Positions 14,438 to 15,967 of a DNA stretch of 15,967 nt are shown here, one piece after another. The notes under the pieces are model-generated. The model searched no databases. It had not been told where the DNA came from and saw only the letters and a program-made list of their open reading frames with translations. Position 1 is the first letter of the stretch. The number at the start of each line of letters is the position of its first letter. The stretch lies in assembly GCA_021413535.1 (NCBI GenBank), contig JAIOQF010000030.1, positions 1 through 15,967 on the forward strand. The letters are read 5' to 3'. The position numbers and the translations under genes were made by a program. The DNA comes from Verrucomicrobiota bacterium. GTDB lineage: Bacteria; Verrucomicrobiota; Verrucomicrobiia; Verrucomicrobiales; Verrucomicrobiaceae.

Positions 14438-15895
14438 CTAGCCCACCTCGTAGTTAACTGGTTCCTCGGTGATCACGATATCGTGCGGATGACTTTCCTT
14501 CAGGCCGCTGGCGGTGATCTGAACAAAGCGCGCTTTCTCGCGTAATTCATTGAGGTTGCCCGCGCCGACATAGCCCATGCCGCTGCGCAGTCCGCCCATG
14601 AGCTGGAAGACAACTTCACCGAGCGGACCCTTGTAGGGCACTCGGGCTTCGACACCCTCGGGCACCAGTTTGCCGGACGAATTCTGCCCGTAGCGATCAC
14701 CCGCGCCTTTGCGCATGGCTTTAAGACTGCCCATGCCGCGATATTCTTTGAAGGTGCGCCCCTGCCATTTCACCATCGCACCGGGGCTTTCCGAGGTGCC
14801 CGCGAGAATGGAGCCGATCATGACACAGTCAGCACCAGCGGCGATGGCCTTGGCGATGTCGCCTGAATAACGAATGCCGCCGTCGGAAATAACAGCGACA
14901 CCGCGCGCGCGGCAGACTTCCGCCACTTCCTGCACCGCACTGAACTGCGGCATGCCAACCCCGGAGATGACGCGCGTGGTGCAGATGGAACCGGGGCCGA
15001 CGCCAACCTTGATCGCCGAGGCACCCGCATCACACAAATCTCTAGCACCGTCCTTGGTCACCACGTTGCCAGCGACAATAGGCGTGCGATCACCCAGCTT
15101 CTCGCGGAGTTTTGCGATGACTTCCATCACTCGTGAGGTGTGGCCGGTCGCGGCATCGATGAAGACCGCATCTGCGCCTGCGGCCTGCACGGCCAACGCG
15201 CGTTCGATGCAATCCTCGCTCACGCCGACGGCGGCGCCCACGAGGAGACGACCGTGATCATCCTTCGCAGCGTTGGTGAAAGTGCGCATTTTCTCAATAT
15301 CCTGCTTCGTGATCAGGCCGGCGAGTTTTCCAGTGACGTCAACCAGAGGCAGCTTTTCAATGCGGTTGATGAACAGCACCTTGAGCGCCTCCTCGGTCGT
15401 GGTGTGCGGCGTTCCAGTGGCGAGCCGTTCGCGCGGTGTCATAACTTCACTCACCGGCGTGTTCTCGTCCTCGACATACCACATATCGCGACTGGTGACC
15501 ATGCCGACCAAGAGGCCCGCCTTGTCCACCACGGGGAACCCGCTGACGCCGCGTTCGCGCATGCGCAGCGTCACATCACGCAACGAAGTTTCTGGATGCA
15601 CCGTCTGCGGATCGAGAATCATGGTGTTCTCGGAACGCTTGACCCGCGCCACCTGTTCGACCTGGTAGTCGATAGGACAGGCGCGATGGATGACGCCCAT
15701 GCCGCCTTCTCGCGCCAGGGCGATGGCGAGATTGCTTTCCGTGACCGTGTCCATGGCCGAGGACAGCACAGGGATGTTGAGAGTGAGCAGCGGAGTCAGC
15801 CGCGCATTCAAGCAAACTTCAGCTGGCAGCACGGAACTTTTGCCCGGCAGCAGCAACACATCATCAAACGAGAGAGATAACGAAGGAGCGCCCAT
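14438..15895 (-). CDS. guaB: IMP dehydrogenase GuaB
   Basis: 485 aa, complete. It oxidises IMP to XMP with NAD+, the committed step of guanine nucleotide synthesis, in the cytosol. A TIM barrel starts LSFDDVLLLPGKSSVLP, with SSAMDTVTE and GGMGVIHR following. Two CBS domains are inserted at about 94-145 and 150-205 (ATP/GTP regulatory sites in relatives). The active-site loop GPGSICTTRVISGVGMPQ has catalytic Cys305. SDGGIRYSGDIAKAIAAGAD binds the IMP phosphate, and the mobile flap carries DRYGQ (Arg401). The motif usually written D-T-A-H-G-H reads DAATGH (247-252) here. The essential Asp is kept. The ATG at 15895 has no Shine-Dalgarno. Confidence 0.97.
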   Translation of the reverse strand: MGAPSLSLSFDDVLLLPGKSSVLPAEVCLNARLTPLLTLNIPVLSSAMDTVTESNLAIALAREGGMGVIHRACPIDYQVEQVARVKRSENTMILDPQTVHPETSLRDVTLRMRERGVSGFPVVDKAGLLVGMVTSRDMWYVEDENTPVSEVMTPRERLATGTPHTTTEEALKVLFINRIEKLPLVDVTGKLAGLITKQDIEKMRTFTNAAKDDHGRLLVGAAVGVSEDCIERALAVQAAGADAVFIDAATGHTSRVMEVIAKLREKLGDRTPIVAGNVVTKDGARDLCDAGASAIKVGVGPGSICTTRVISGVGMPQFSAVQEVAEVCRARGVAVISDGGIRYSGDIAKAIAAGADCVMIGSILAGTSESPGAMVKWQGRTFKEYRGMGSLKAMRKGAGDRYGQNSSGKLVPEGVEARVPYKGPLGEVVFQLMGGLRSGMGYVGAGNLNELREKARFVQITASGLKESHPHDIVITEEPVNYEVG

Positions 15896-15907
15896 AGGTT
15901 ACAGAAC

Positions 15908-15922
15908 ACACGATGAGCGTGT
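15908..15922 (-). promoter_or_regulatory. Small hairpin in guaB leader
   Basis: ACACG (15908-15912) and CGTGT (15918-15922) form a perfect 5-bp stem with a 5-nt loop, 13 bases upstream of the guaB start. It could influence translation or be a protein site, or it may be chance. No confident promoter was found in the 72 bases available. Confidence 0.2.
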
Positions 15923-15967
15923 TGTCAGCTAGAAAATATTCTCGTGTGCAATGAAAATGGAGGCGGG

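Noticed and set aside
15140..15880. 246-codon plus-strand open frame
   Set aside because: Antisense to guaB; His/Arg/Ala-rich composition of a shadow frame.

Overview
The window looks like ordinary chromosomal DNA from the PVC group, most likely Verrucomicrobiota. This rests on protein character: a chlamydial-type (class Ic-like) ribonucleotide reductase small subunit, a heparinase II/III-type polysaccharide lyase relic, a xylose-isomerase-like TIM barrel, a Corynebacterium-type glycogen synthase, and an almost complete lack of Shine-Dalgarno sequences. No sequence search was possible, so the taxonomy is an inference. There is no sign of phage, transposon, CRISPR or plasmid functions.

Layout. 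Positions 1-2840 (minus) hold an nrdB-nrdA operon. nrdA runs off the left edge. Upstream of nrdB are two good NrdR-box matches, 32 bp apart start to start, placed over a plausible promoter. A tRNA-Ser(CGA) with encoded CCA follows at 3322-3410 (plus), then a small exported PDZ protein and an unusual family-4-like uracil-DNA glycosylase. The glycosylase converges on a GT4 glycosyltransferase (minus) through a hairpin that contains both stop codons. Upstream of the glycosyltransferase is a small two-TM membrane protein. From 6360 a plus-strand run follows: a 5'-truncated sugar isomerase/epimerase, a beta-CASP metallo-beta-lactamase-fold ribonuclease-like protein (ATGA overlap) and a glycogen synthase. 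A minus-strand glutaminase-STAS-cyclic-nucleotide-binding fusion follows. Then come a broken heparinase II/III-like gene, a four-TM protein and a bacterial PH-domain membrane protein. Finally guaB (IMP dehydrogenase) lies on the minus strand and is complete.

The genes do not form one system. Nucleotide metabolism appears at both ends (RNR, GuaB) and carbohydrate metabolism in the middle. The clearest biology is the RNR operon: the small subunit has Leu where the radical Tyr normally sits and Glu at the first metal-ligand position, the pattern of Mn/Fe class Ic enzymes, and it seems to be under NrdR control. Other notable points are the glycosylase, which lacks three of four Fe-S cysteines, and three carbohydrate genes that are visibly broken or shortened (4751-5824, 6360-6992, 11656-13390). 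These last could reflect real decay or sequence/assembly error. I found no convincing undescribed multi-gene system.
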